The notes below the pieces were generated by a model that had not been told where the DNA came from, searched no databases, and saw only the letters and a program-made list of their open reading frames with translations. A stretch of DNA of 64,000 nt from Azadirachta indica (lineage: Eukaryota > Streptophyta > Magnoliopsida > Sapindales > Meliaceae): positions 11,630,457 through 11,694,456 of the forward strand of contig CM040442.1 in assembly GCA_022749755.1 (NCBI GenBank). The letters are read 5' to 3'. Numbering within the stretch: position 1 is the first letter of the stretch; every line of letters starts with the position of its first letter. Both the position numbers and the translations under genes were made by a program. This document shows, piece by piece, positions 47,226 through 59,942 of the stretch.

Positions 47226-49739
47226 GAGAGAGAGGGAAAGCATTTTTGTTTGAAGTTAAGTTCTAGAAAATGTTAATCTGAATTGGAGAATGAATTAATT
47301 TTTAATATGAATAGGATTTGTCATCATATGAACTGAAATTTCAACATTAGCAAGTTGTCATTTGTGTTCTTTTCTACTATTAATGAAGCAAAAAAAACTG
47401 TTTAGATGGTCCTCTATTGATTATTGTTGTCTTTCAAAATACGTAATAGCTAGAATCGTGCATATTTCACCGAGAATAATTTGAGGAAAAACTATAATCA
47501 CTTTCCACAAAGAAAATAAAAAGATATCTTATTGAGAAATTAATAAAGTTGACGTTGATATTCTATTCATTTGCTTAATTTGTTAGCCAGTTAACTTTTA
47601 TTTTTCATAAAGAATAAATCACCACAAGTCATTGCACATAAAATTCTAAAATGCCTAATTAATAATCTAAAGAAAATTTAATAACCATGTATGATGAATT
47701 GTGACACTTGACTCATATTAGAAAATTTTGTTTTCACTGAGAAAATTTTGCCACTTGGTCCATACTAGAAAAAAATTGAAACAACCACTAAGTTTTTCTC
47801 CTTTTTTTTTTTATGTTTAATTTTGCTATGATGTTGACTATGAAAAAAAAAAATAGTAATAAATTGTGCTATAATATAACAATTAGATTTATTATTTTGT
47901 AACTTTATGTTTCTATAATTTTTTAATACTTTTAAATAATCCTTAAAGTCTTGGTTATTGACAGATCTTAATGTTTACACAATTTAATATTTTTCATTAT
48001 TTTTATCATTTAATCAACTTAGGTTTATTATACTATAATTGTATTAAACATGTTATTTTATCGGCAACACATTCTATTTAATTAATAAAAATTATTTTTA
48101 AGAAACTTGTGTTTCTTATTATTCTTATTTTTACTTGATCAATAAAAATAAACTTGTTTTGCCTGGTAAATATTATTATTATTACTCATATTCTTATTCT
48201 TGAAAATGAAACTTTAAAAAATTATATGAGATTGATTATTTCAGTTTCTTACTATTAATTTCAAAAGAAATTTGTATTATTCTTATTATTTCAATAATAT
48301 ATATAATGTGATACCTACAACTAAAAGACTGTAAAGACTTTGACTTGGCAGGATCAGGACCACAATAGCTATCATAATTGCCAATGCCTTAAATTCCAAG
48401 CAGTAAATTGTATGAAATTGATTGATGTTATAATTTCACAAAAACAATTACGTGCACGTCAGGTTCCAAGTTTCAAGAAATCATTCTACTAATTTCTCTC
48501 AATTATATATTCAGAGGTTAATTATAATTAGTCGGCCATTAGTGGAAGATTAGCAGAAATTATAATTACCAAAATAAATGCAATGAAATTAAAATAGATT
48601 AATAGAAATTATATTCAGATTTTATACAAAAAAATACAAACACCATCCAACTCTTAATTTTCTTGTCCTATATATTTTGCTGTATGGTATAGTTCTAGAT
48701 TAGACATCCAACAAAAAATTCTGGATGAAACAAGCAGAAACAACTGGCGGTAGTAAAAGTCTATTCCAAGAGAATGATGAGTTTATATGTGAACAAACGA
48801 TGAAGCGATAATCGATAAGTTGGGCACAAAAAATAAGGAGAATGATGCCAGGAGAGAACCCAAATGGTCAATTGTCTATATACTTGCATGCTTACTTCTC
48901 ATTAATTCTTCTTTGATGTTCATTAAAAGCTTGAGCTTACTAATTTCTACATATAATATATAGTCGATAGCTATCCTGAAAATTTAAAAATTTTGTCATA
49001 GATAAGGTCAACAGAGGAATAACTACAGGTCAAATAAATATTAATCCTTCATAGTAAAATCAATGACTCCATGTTAACACATCTTCTACATTGTATATAG
49101 TTGCCTTAAATAGATGTACTATTTACAAAAATCAGACAATGGGAATAACTTGGAGGAAGTGACCAATACACCTAAAACCATATCAAGGAAGGTAAAATTT
49201 ACTTTGACCATCACATGAAACATTCCTTTGTTGCTGTTTCGTACATTGATTATCTGCAAAAATCTAAAACAATGACAATATTTTCATAGCATAGACACAT
49301 CCAACACATCAGTTAATGCATCATTTCATGGGCTTCTTCTTCAATCCTTAGTCAAGAGATACGACAACAAACGAGGCATTTTGCAGGCAAACATGTATTA
49401 TTTTATGGGTTTAGGATTAACTGCAAACAATATGGGCCAACCAACATATTATCCTTGTTTACAATTTTTTTTATATATTTAAATTCTCTTTTATATTAAA
49501 TATCATAAATTGATATCACACATCTCGATTAATATGATATCAACTAGATCAGCTCAAACATAAAATCTTATTAAATGAAAAACTATAACGATTAAATTAG
49601 AAATAGAGAGCTGCATATACTCTTATAATTGCCAAGAAGAGAATTCCAACCATTTATGTCTTTAATTTATATTAATTATAAATATAATTATTTTTGTAAC
49701 AAAATATATAATTAATATAATTTTGTATAAATCTATAAA
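47226..49739. repeat. Module 'a' right part and gene-free DNA, unit 2
   Basis: Collinear with 12518-15039 at high visual similarity. Same empty AT-rich content and no conserved frame. Confidence 0.6.
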
Positions 49740-51445
49740 AAGATAAAATAATTTACAAGTATAAGATTTGGTTTATTAGACTGATTAGTCTTAGTGGTTT
49801 TAAAAATAATCACTAAAGTTCCTATTTATTACAAATATTATTTAATAAAAAATTTTAATTTTCATGTTTTAGTTTTCCTAGTACATTGTTGATAATAAAA
49901 ATTAAAATGTAAAAATTAAAAATGTATGTCATAATATATTTTAATAAATATTAGGGAGAAATTTGATAATAATAGAATATAAATGCTAATTTGAACTTAT
50001 GAATCTAATAATGATCCAAAGTTCAATTTGAGGCACCACAAAGATGGTGAATATATATGGTTCCTTACCCGCGGGACCACTACAAGTCTCTGTAGTCTTT
50101 AATACAAGTTTCTTTTTCTCTATCTCTATTCAACAAATTTTTATGCGACAACCATATATAGATTTTGGTAGAAGGAATCATATTTATCGAAAGAGAACAT
50201 TTAAAGACCCATTATCCAAGTGACCACGTCCATTTTTAATTTGAATTGGAGAATTAATTGATTTTTGGGATTGATAGGATTTGTCATCATACGAACTAAA
50301 ATTTTAACATCAGCAAGTTGTAATTTGTATTTTTTTGGTTATTTTTCCAAAGGCATGAAGTAGAAAAACTATTTAGATGGTTCTACATTCATTTAATTAT
50401 TGTTGTCCTTTAAATACGTAAATAACTCAAGTCGTATGTATTATAAGAATAAATAAAAAAGGATTGGTCGAATATGTTTCATTTTAGTGATGTTTATCTT
50501 CCACATAAAATAATTTGAGAAAAAAAAAATCATTTTCTACAGAGAAAATAAAAATTTCTTGTTGAGAAAATTAATAAAGTTGACAATGATGTTTTATTTA
50601 TTTGCTTAATTTTTATCGGTCAGTCAACTTTTATTTTCCACAACAAATGAATCACTTTTTTCAAAAGTAATTGTGCGTAGAATTTTAAAGTACTTAATTA
50701 ATAATCTAAAGAAAATATTTACATAATTTAATATTTTACGTGATTCTTTTATTATTTAGTTGACTTAGGTTCATTATATTAGAATTCTATAAAGGATGTT
50801 ATTTTAAAATTAGATGTATATGTTTCATGTTTTATTGTTAACACATTCTTTTTAATCAATAAAAGTTATTTTTTAAAAAATTTGTGTTTTTTTACTCTTG
50901 TTTTTATTTAATAAATAAAAATAAACTTGTGTGAAAAATTGAAGTTTGTAAAATCTCATTTGATTCTGTGATTATTATAGTTATTATTCCGTAATTATTA
51001 TAAATTTAAATTCATAATTAGATTATATTGGTTATTATAAAATAAAAAATGAAAAAATATAATTATGTTGATACTTTTAATAATAGAGGAGTAAAATAGA
51101 TAAATTAATGTGTAAATAGTAACTCAAAGGGAAATTTTATTTTCTCTAAAATTCATGGGGGTATCTTACCTTTTTTAAAAAACTCAAGAGGGTATATCAG
51201 TTTTCCTCAAAAGTCAATAGAGTAAAGTATAATATCTCTACAAAAAATAAAGTTAGAATGAATATATCTAATATAGTACATATAGATCAAATATATTTCA
51301 TCCATTGAACATTTTTTTTCTTGAAACTTAGCCAAAATGGAATAATGGCAATTGTACAAAGTATAAGGCAAATAATGAATTATTATTTGGTATTAAATTA
51401 TTATCCTATAAGAAATAAACGTCATTACTACAAAACAATTAAAAG
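49740..51445. repeat. Internal module 'b', unit 2
   Basis: Nearly identical by eye to 15040-16750. Carries no retrotransposon at the position homologous to the LTR insertion in module a (about 50225). No gene. Confidence 0.7.
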
Positions 51446-54400
51446 AACACACTAAATGGAAAACGGTTTTCGTCTTTTGAAATAGTTCATGAAAAAACTA
51501 TTCTTGATTATAAATAAATAGGGCTATTGTGTATAATTATTTTTTAAATACATATTTAGAGGCTAATTTTAATAAAATTGATTTTCATTCTGAAAATAGA
51601 AAACGGATTTTAAATCTTTTTTTTAATATTTAGACGACAATTTTAAAAAAACTGACTTTAATTCTAAAAAATAGAAAACGATTTTTATATATTTTCCTTG
51701 TTTAATTTTAGAGGGTAGTTTTATAAAATCGATTTTGATTCCAAAATATAGAAAAATAGTTTTAAATTGTCTTCGCTTACTCTAAAAATAATATGTATTT
51801 TAGAAAATGAGTTATTTAATTTTCAATAAAAAATCTATTTTAATTATTTGTTAAACAGTCCTTAGTATTTGTAAATAGAATACTAATTTATCAAAATAGT
51901 ATTGGTAATTAGTAATAGTTTTGAGTTTAAATAGAATTAAGGATTTAATTAATAATATAATATTATAATATCATTTTTTAAATAATATAGATAATAAAGA
52001 ATTTATTAAAACAAAAAACAATTTTAAACAGTAAATAATTTATTAAAATAGTATTAACATGTTTTAATTTTGAATTAAATTGAGGACTGATTTAATAATA
52101 TAATATTATAACATTGGGTTAAATAATGTATATGGCAATTATTTAAATTTTTAATATTTGTAATAATTAATTAATATAGTATTAATAAAATATTAGATAG
52201 TATAATAATATAGTATTATATATATTCTATTACAATATTTTAATTACTTTTAATTAAATATTAAGTCCTATTTATGCATCTAATAATTATCCAAAGTCCA
52301 ATTTCACCACCTAAAAAATATTGATGGACTCCTAAGGCCAACGTGCACGTAATTCTTTATTACTTGCAATTTGAGGCATCGACAAAGATGGTGTATAACT
52401 AAAAGTGGTTCCTTACCTTTGCGGGACCACTACAAGTCTTTGTGGTGTTGTATACAGGCTTCTCTCTCTCTATCTCTGATTAGCAAATTTTTATGCTACA
52501 AACATATATAGATTTTTCGTAGAAGGAATCATGTTCATTGAGTGAGCAACATTTAAAGACGTCTTTGCCCAAGTGACCACATCCATATTAATTTGAATTG
52601 GAGAATAAATTGATTTTTAAGATGAATAAGATTTGTCCTCATACAGACTGAAATTTCAACATCAACAAGTTGTAATTTGTATCCTTTTTATTATTTTTTC
52701 CAAAAGCATGAAGTAGAAAAACTATTTAGATGGTCCTACATTCATTTAATCATTGTTGTCTTTTAAATACGTACATAGCTCGAATCATGTTTCATTTTAG
52801 TGATGTTTATCTTTCGTGTAGAATGGTTTGAGGAAAAAAATAATCATTTTCTACAGAAAAATTGTCAGTCAACTTTTATTTTCCACAACAAATGAATCAC
52901 TTTTTTTATAAGTCATTGCACGCAGAATTCTAGAGTACGTAATTAATAATCTAAAGAAAATTTATCCATGTAATAAGTTATGAAACTTAGTACATATTAG
53001 AAAATTTTGTTTTGGCACTTAGTCTGTATTAGAAAACTGAACAATCATTAACTTTTTCTATTTTCGAAGTTTAATTTTGTTATGAAGTTGGTTATGAAAA
53101 ATAGTAGTAAATTTATTATTTTACTTTATATATTTGGTAACGGTTTTAGTTGTTACTCCTACATTTTACAATTTAAACCATATTTCTATCACTTTAAACA
53201 CCACAAGAATCCTTGTTGTACCATTTATTGAGTGAGCTCTTAAATATTTACATAATTTAATGTTTTACAAGATTTATTTTTCATTTAGTCGTCTTAGATT
53301 CATTATACTAGAATTCTATAAATATATTATTTTAAAATAAGGTATATATATGTTTTATGTTTTATTATTAACTCATTCTTTTTAATCAATAAAAATTATT
53401 TTTCAAAAAATTTGTGTGTTTTTTGCTCTTGTTTTTATTTAATCAATAAAAATAAACTTGTGTGAAAAATTGAAGTTTGTAAAATCTCATTTGATTTCAT
53501 AATTATTATAGTTATTATTCTATTTGTGTTATTGTTGCTGTTGTCGGAAATGAAACTTCAAGAAATTATATGAGATTAATTATTTTAGTTTGCTTATTAT
53601 TTCAAAAAAATATTGTATTATTCTTATTATTCCATTAGCTTAGATAACCTGAAAATTACAGCTAGAAGATTGTAGAGACTTGAATCGGTAAAGATTAGGA
53701 CCACAATAGCTATCATAATCGCCAATGCCTTAAATTACAAGCAATAAATTATAAGAGGCTGATTGATGGTTTAATGTCACGAAAATAATTACGTGCATAT
53801 TGGGTTCCACATTTCAAAAAAAATTCTATTAATTTTTCTCAATTATTTAGTGGTTAATTATAATTGGCATAAATTATAATTAACAAAATAGATGTAATAA
53901 AATTAAAGGAAGATTAATAGAAGTTGTAAAAAATCTAAATGCGAAAATGAATTGATAAGTTTAATATGGACAAAATTTTTATTATACAAACTGAACTTCA
54001 ATTAATAATCACAATGATTTGAAGTATACAGGTCAATAAGTCTAGAAGACAACTATCATCTTTAACTTAAATTACAAATAATACACAATAAGAACTTATC
54101 GCAATTGTTCCATGTAGATTACCCATTGTTATTTACCAAAGAGGGAAGAAGAAAAAGAAACATGTAATAATAACAAATAAAGAAGCCACCTTTTCCCTTG
54201 TTCTTTTGAAGGGAAGAACACGGAATAATAATAATTACTTTTAATGAGCTGATAGTTGAAGATTACACTAAATGATAATTAGGAAAATCAATGCAATAAA
54301 TGATTAAATAATAGGATTAATTAGAATATCAAATGGCAATTATCAATCATCCAGGGGGTAAATTTTGATTTTTTTTAATAATAATAGTGAAGCACTTGAG

Positions 54401-54525
54401 AGCAAAATGAAAGGTTGCGATAATGATCAGGGGGCATAAGTAATTTGACGAGAAAGACAGAGCATTTAAAAGATGATTACAAAAGGTTGATGATGCATAC
54501 TATAATTATCAATTAACATTGATAT
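51446..54525. repeat. 3.1-kb segment with module 'c', missing from unit 1
   Basis: 51446-52260 continues the tail-like sequence (compare 25300-26060). 52262-53930 is module c, aligned with modules a and b: 52262-52590 to 5815-6153, then 52595 onwards to 12590 onwards, and 53640-53760 to 13640-13730. It also preserves the uninterrupted site of the LTR element. 54060-54525 is unassigned AT-rich DNA. No gene. Confidence 0.7.
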
Positions 54526-54820
54526 ACATATAAAATTAGGAGATGGTGTTTTTTTACCTTTTTTATTTGATAAAATTATTGATAATACATATTTATTTAA
54601 ATTCACAACTTTCTTTTAAATTTTTATTGTAAATATTTATGTTTCTAATATGTTCTCAAATTTATATATATATTGCCCCTTATACTTTGAAACATTATCA
54701 CTTTACTCCTTAATAAATTAATAATTTTTAACATTTTACCCAATTAACTTTATCTTTTAACCATTTTAGCCCCTACCTTTTTGACCCCAACCCCACCAAT
54801 TATTCTGTTCTAGGTCTACC

Positions 54821-55183
54821 CCTACTGAATGACAACAAATTAATACATTCTCAAATGATTCCCATACTAGGAACTTGGGGTTGCGGGGACTTCCATTGTC
54901 AGAGAAATTTAGCAACGATGATGTACCAATGTTAGGGCCAATAACAGTTCATGAAGATGATGATAGATCGAGCTGGTTTGCTTGGAAAATGGCTATGATA
55001 GGATACAGATGTAGTTTGGTGATTGGCTTGTTTATAGGATACGTTGTATTCAAAAACGGAAGACCACAATGGTTTGTGAGCATGGTCGAAATGAAGCAAT
55101 CAAAGAGCGTGAAGAAGGATGAACATAAAGCAGAGGAAGAAGATATTAATCGATGGATGTGCTGCTCTACCTTAATTAGTTGA
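54821..55183 (+). pseudogene. RLP C-terminal relic, unit 2
   Basis: One frame from CCT at 54821 (PTE, stop, QQINTFSNDSHTRNLGLRGL) to the TGA at 55181 encodes the region after the last LRR: PLSEKFSNDDVPMLGPITVH, an acidic DDDRSSWFAWKMA, a transmembrane segment (IGYRCSLVIGLFIGYVVF) and a basic/acidic tail (PQWFVSMVEMKQSKSVKKDE). Relative to intact RLPs the GLCG Cys is Arg and the KCSND Cys is Phe. No LRRs remain, and a transposon-like C-rich segment abuts its start. It is the fuller version of the relic at 17059-17211 and differs enough from the main RLP copies to be a separate gene lineage. Confidence 0.85.
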
Positions 55184-56790
55184 TTATTCCAATTTATGTA
55201 CATAGACGTATTGTATTATTCCTCATGATAACAGAATTATTTCCTTGTGTTCAAAGTTGTCAGAATTATTAGTCTTGTTTTGTAAGAATAATCACCTTTG
55301 AAAATAATCGTGTTTACTGAGAATTGAAAAATTAGAGGAAGTCACACAACTGTCCTAATGGGCACAAAATGCTGGCCTGCCCTGCTCTGCTCCACTCTGC
55401 TCTTTTGTATAGCCAGAATTGAGGGTTGGAGAACCTATATTGCAAGTGGAAATGACACTACCCTGGATAGGCGTCTGTTAGAGCCCCTCAAAATGCTAAT
55501 TGAGGCCTGTACTACTTGCATTATTAGAAGTATTCTTTCCCTAGACACTTTTGTAATCACCAAATGAAACTCTGCACAAGCTTACATTACAGATCCTCAA
55601 ATTCATAATCTAGTCTTGTTAAATTTGCAGAATAATTGTAAGCTAGAGACTGGTTAGTTTCTTGTATTATTTTTCTCGATCTTGACATTGTAATTATCTA
55701 CATCTGATAAGATATGAATCATTAAATTTATAGTGTATAATTATCATATCAAATTCAAAATGACTATTGGATAATGTTTTTTTCTAGCATTCACATATGT
55801 CAAACATGTATGTATTTGCTTTTTGGACCAATTTGTTCCCGAAATTTCGTAAATAAATAAATGACAAAAGAAAAAAGAGAAGAAAGAAAGTTGATTTTTG
55901 GAAGATTGGAAGTGGAAAATTTAATATTCAAAGTCTACCTTGTGCCTACAAAAAAGAAAAAGGAAACATTAAATCAAACGTAATAAATATTAAATTCTTA
56001 ATGGTGTGAATAAAAGAATTAAAATTTTCTTTTAAACTTCATGAAAAGACTTGGTTAAAGTGCACATTATTTACCCCATAGTGGCTCTTCAAAAATGAAA
56101 AATAGGAAGTTTCTGTCCTATTTACAGGCTCAACAATCTTTGAAACTTATATGGGAACGTTTGTAAAACTTACAAAAATAATATTTTGAAAAACAGAAAA
56201 TGTGTTTGATCATTGTGCTTAAAATAATTTTTGAGTTAAAAATAACTGAAAAATATTTCATATTATTTGTAAAAAAAAATAATAAAGTTGTTATTTTCCG
56301 AAAAAAAAAAAACTTGCAATTAATTTTGACAATATATATGTTTAAGAAAATCGAAAAAATTAAAAAAAAAGTTATTTGTCACTTGTCAATTCAAATATCT
56401 TATTTCTTTTTTAAAAATTTACAAAATACAATATACTTCATATTTTAAAATAAGAAACATTTTTGATAATATAGTTGAAGAATCAATTAATTTTCATTTC
56501 CTCTTTTAATCCCTTACCACAAGGATCGTATTCTTATTTATATACTCATAGCACGTTTAATTATAGTTTTTAAGTTCTTTGCATGTGGTAGTAAAGAAGA
56601 GACATTTTGAAGTTCATATGCAAACAAATGTAGAGGTGGTCTGTAGCCAATTAGTCAAAAATTATATTATAATTTCTTCCTTTTACTTTGAGGATTAAAT
56701 TGTTATGGAGCACCTTTCTTACTACATAGCAAAGACTTTTTGCTTTAAGATATCACATCATTACTGAAACTCAATTAATTCTCTTCCATT
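55184..56790. other. Upstream region of RLP copy 2
   Basis: 55184-55500 is absent from unit 1. From 55500 it is collinear with 17205-18480. The short frame at 55358-55567 crosses this junction and shows no family resemblance. It presumably contains the promoter of the RLP at 56850. Confidence 0.5.
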
Positions 56791-56800
56791 TATTATATAA
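56791..56800 (+). promoter_or_regulatory. Putative TATA box of RLP copy 2
   Basis: TATTATATAA about 50 bp before the ATG at 56850; identical in sequence and spacing to unit 1. Confidence 0.35.
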
Positions 56801-56849
56801 TCATCAATATGCTTTAGCTAGCTTGTGATTACTCTCATCAGTTTCAAAT

Positions 56850-59800
56850 ATGTCTCGCTTAACTTGGCCTTATTATCAACTTCTCTTCCTCCATTTACTT
56901 ATCTTTTATTCCCAAAGCAATGGTGCGAGGGCAAAACTTTGCTCTCATCACCAGAGTTCTGTGTTACTCCACTTTAAGCAACTCTTTTCGTTCTCTAACA
57001 CTTCTTCTTTTTATTGTGATGGAACTCAAAAATCATATCCGAAGATGATGAATTGGAAAGAGGATGATGATTGCTGCTCATGGGATGGAGTAACATGTGA
57101 TTTGGTGACAGGCCACGTGATTGGCCTCGACCTTAGTTGTAGCTGGCTTTACGGAAACATTCCTTCCAACACTACCCTTTTCTTCCTTCGTCATCTTCGA
57201 AACCTCAACCTGGCTTTCAATAATTTCAATTACTCTAACATTTCTTCTGGTTTTGGCCAATTTCCTCATTTGACTAGTCTAAACCTCTCGTCCTCCAGCT
57301 TCGATGGTCAACTTTCATATGAAATTTCCCACTTGTCTAAATTGGTTTCGCTTGACCTTTCTTCGAATTACATGTTAAGAGTCAATACACCTGTTTGGTA
57401 TGGACTCGCTAAAAATCTGACAGAGTTAAAGGAACTTAGACTAGATTGGGTGGACATGTCTACGTTAGTAGCTTCCTCCTTGATGAATCTAACTTCTTCT
57501 TTGACATCTCTCAGTCTTTGTCCTTGTGGACTGCAAGGAAACTTCCCAGAAAACATCTTTCACCTTCCAAACTTACGATAGTTGATAAGTTGTGGCAATA
57601 ATTTTACCGCAGGTGGTTTTCTTAAGGTTAACAAGAGTAGTCCCTTGAGGGTTTTGCATCTCTCTACCTGTAATTTCATTGGATCATTCCCAACATCACT
57701 CGGTAACCTTGCTCAACTTACACATTTGGATCTCTCTGGTAACAATTTCAACGGATCAATCTTAGCATCACTCGGTAACCTTGCTCAACTGACACATTTG
57801 GATCTCTCTTATAACAGTTTCAACGGATCAATCCCAGCATCACTCGGTAACCTTGCTCAACTTACACATTTGGATCTCTCTGGTAATAGTTTCAATGGAT
57901 CAATCCCAGCATCACTCGGTAACCTTACTCAACTTGCACATTTGGATCTCTCTGGTAACAGTTTCAACGGATCAATCCCGGCATCACTCGGTAACCTTGC
58001 TCAACTCACACATTTAAGACTTGACCAAAATAATTTCGTTGGTGAAATTCCTGATACTTTTGCCAACCTAAAGCAACTTTCTTTTTCATCCGTTCGGGCT
58101 AATCAGCTAACTGGTCTGATCCCCTCTTGTTTAAATGAGCTTCAAATTTTAGTTACTCTCGATTTAAGCAGCAACTCTTTCAATGGGATTATTCCATCTT
58201 GGCTATTTTCTCTACCAACATTAGAGGAAATAATTCTCAATGAAAACCAACTGATCGATTCAATTCCAAGTTCAAACTTTGAACTTAGGAATTTAATTTA
58301 TCTTGACCTTTCTTCAAACAATTTGAGTGGTGTCGTACAACTTTACATGTTTGCAAAGTTCAAAAACCTTCTGAGGCTTGATCTTTCTTATAACAATTTA
58401 TCTTTAAGAACCTCAACCAAAGTTAACTATTCATTTTCCCAACTTCATCAGTTGTGTTTATCAGCTTGCAACATAGGTGAGTTCCCAAATATCTTACGAG
58501 ATCAACAACAATTACGCTTTTTAGATCTTTTTGAAAACAAAATTCATGGTAGAATTCCCAACTGGATGTGGGACACAGGAAAAGATACTTTGAGGTATCT
58601 AAATCTTTCCCACAACTTCTTTACAAGCATAGGACATCTTCCGTGGAAAAATCTTCAATATCTTGACCTTCGGTCTAATTTGCTTCAAGAAAGCCTTCTG
58701 AATCTACCACCCTTTTTGCAATTCTTTAGTGTTTCAAACAATAAATTGACTGGAGAGATTCCTTCATCATTTTGTAATTTGAGCACTATTGAACATCTTG
58801 ACTTGTCAAACAATAACTTGTTTGGAATGGTTCCAAATAATATAGGAAGCTCGACACTTAAGGTCTTAAATCTTCAAAGGAACAACTTTCATGGTAGCAT
58901 CCCTCAAACCTTTGCAAATAGCAGTAATTTGGCTATTATTAACCTTAATGGCAATCACTTGGAGGGACCATTGTCACCATCTTTAGTTAATTGTAGAGGA
59001 TTGGAAGTTCTAGATCTTGGGAATAACAAGATTATTGATACCTTTCCTAACTGGTTAGAAGACTTTCCTGAGTTGAAAGTGCTTATCTTGAGATCTAATA
59101 AACTCCATGGTCCTATTGGCAATTCCAATGCAACATTTTCGTTCTTTAAGTTGCGAATACTTGATCTCTCTAACAATGAATTCTCTGGTGGCTTACCGGC
59201 AACATATTTTCAATGTTTTCGAGCTATGATGCTGGGGGATTACAATGCTGTGAAAGTGGAATATATGAAGCCAGCTAATTCTAGCGATGAATATTATTCT
59301 GTGTTTTTGACTGTGAAAGGAAACTAAATGCAGATGGAGAGAATTCTAACAATTTTCACTAGCATTGATTTCTCCAACAACCAATTTGAAGGACAGATTC
59401 CAGAAGTGGTAGGAAATCTTAATTCACTTAAAGGTCGCAACTTTTCTCACAACAATCTTACAGGAAGTATTCCGTCGTCATTTGGAAATTTGGCAGCTCT
59501 AGAATCATTAGATCTCTCTTCAAACAAGCTTGTTGGGGAAATTCCTAGGCAGTTGACAAATCTAACATCTCTTTTAGGTTTAAACCTCTCTTACAACCAA
59601 CTTGAGGGACCTATACCTCAAGGACCTCAATTTAATACATTCTCATACAATTCCTATACTGGGAACTTAGGGTTGTGCGGATTCCCTTTGTTGGAGAAAT
59701 GTAGCAATGATGAGGCACCTGTGTCAGTAGCAACAGTATTCCACGAGAAAGACGACACTTGGAACTGGTTTGATTGGAAATTTGCTATGATAGGATACGG

Positions 59801-59942
59801 ATCTGGATTAGTGATTGGGTTGTCTATAGGCTATATGGTACTCGTGACGGAAGGACCACAATGGTTTGTTAGGATAGTTGAAAGGAAGCAATCCAGGAGA
59901 GTGAGAAGGCTGAACAGAAGAGTCAGAGGAAGAAGAAATTGA
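56850..59942 (+). pseudogene. Cf-9-type LRR receptor-like protein, copy 2 (two nonsense codons)
   Basis: A single frame of 1,030 codons from ATG to TGA, interrupted by TAG at codon 244 (57579-57581, Glu in copy 1) and TAA at codon 826 (59325-59327, Tyr in copy 1); no indels. The signal peptide is intact (MSRLTWPYYQLLFLHLLIFY, likely cleaved near codons 25-28). LRRNT with DDDCCSWDGVTCD, about 28-30 LRRs including five homogenised 72-bp units at 57681-58040, the YYSVFLTVKG island, GLCGFPLLEKC, acidic juxtamembrane, GSGLVIGLSIG transmembrane helix and Arg-rich tail follow as in copy 1. The first stop would leave a secreted 243-residue LRR fragment. From the fork point the body has exactly as many codons (1,011) as copy 1. 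Probably a recent pseudogene. Confidence 0.92.
57681..58040 (+). repeat. Five 72-bp LRR-coding tandem repeats in RLP copy 2
   Basis: Units start at 57681, 57753, 57825, 57897 and 57969. They are more uniform among themselves (GNLAQLTHLDLSGNSFNGSI wording) than those in copy 1, while the unit number is the same. This fits homogenisation within each gene. Confidence 0.9.

Noticed and set aside
55358..55567. 69-codon frame starting MGTKCWPALL
   Set aside because: Crosses sequence half of which is missing in unit 1. No family resemblance.
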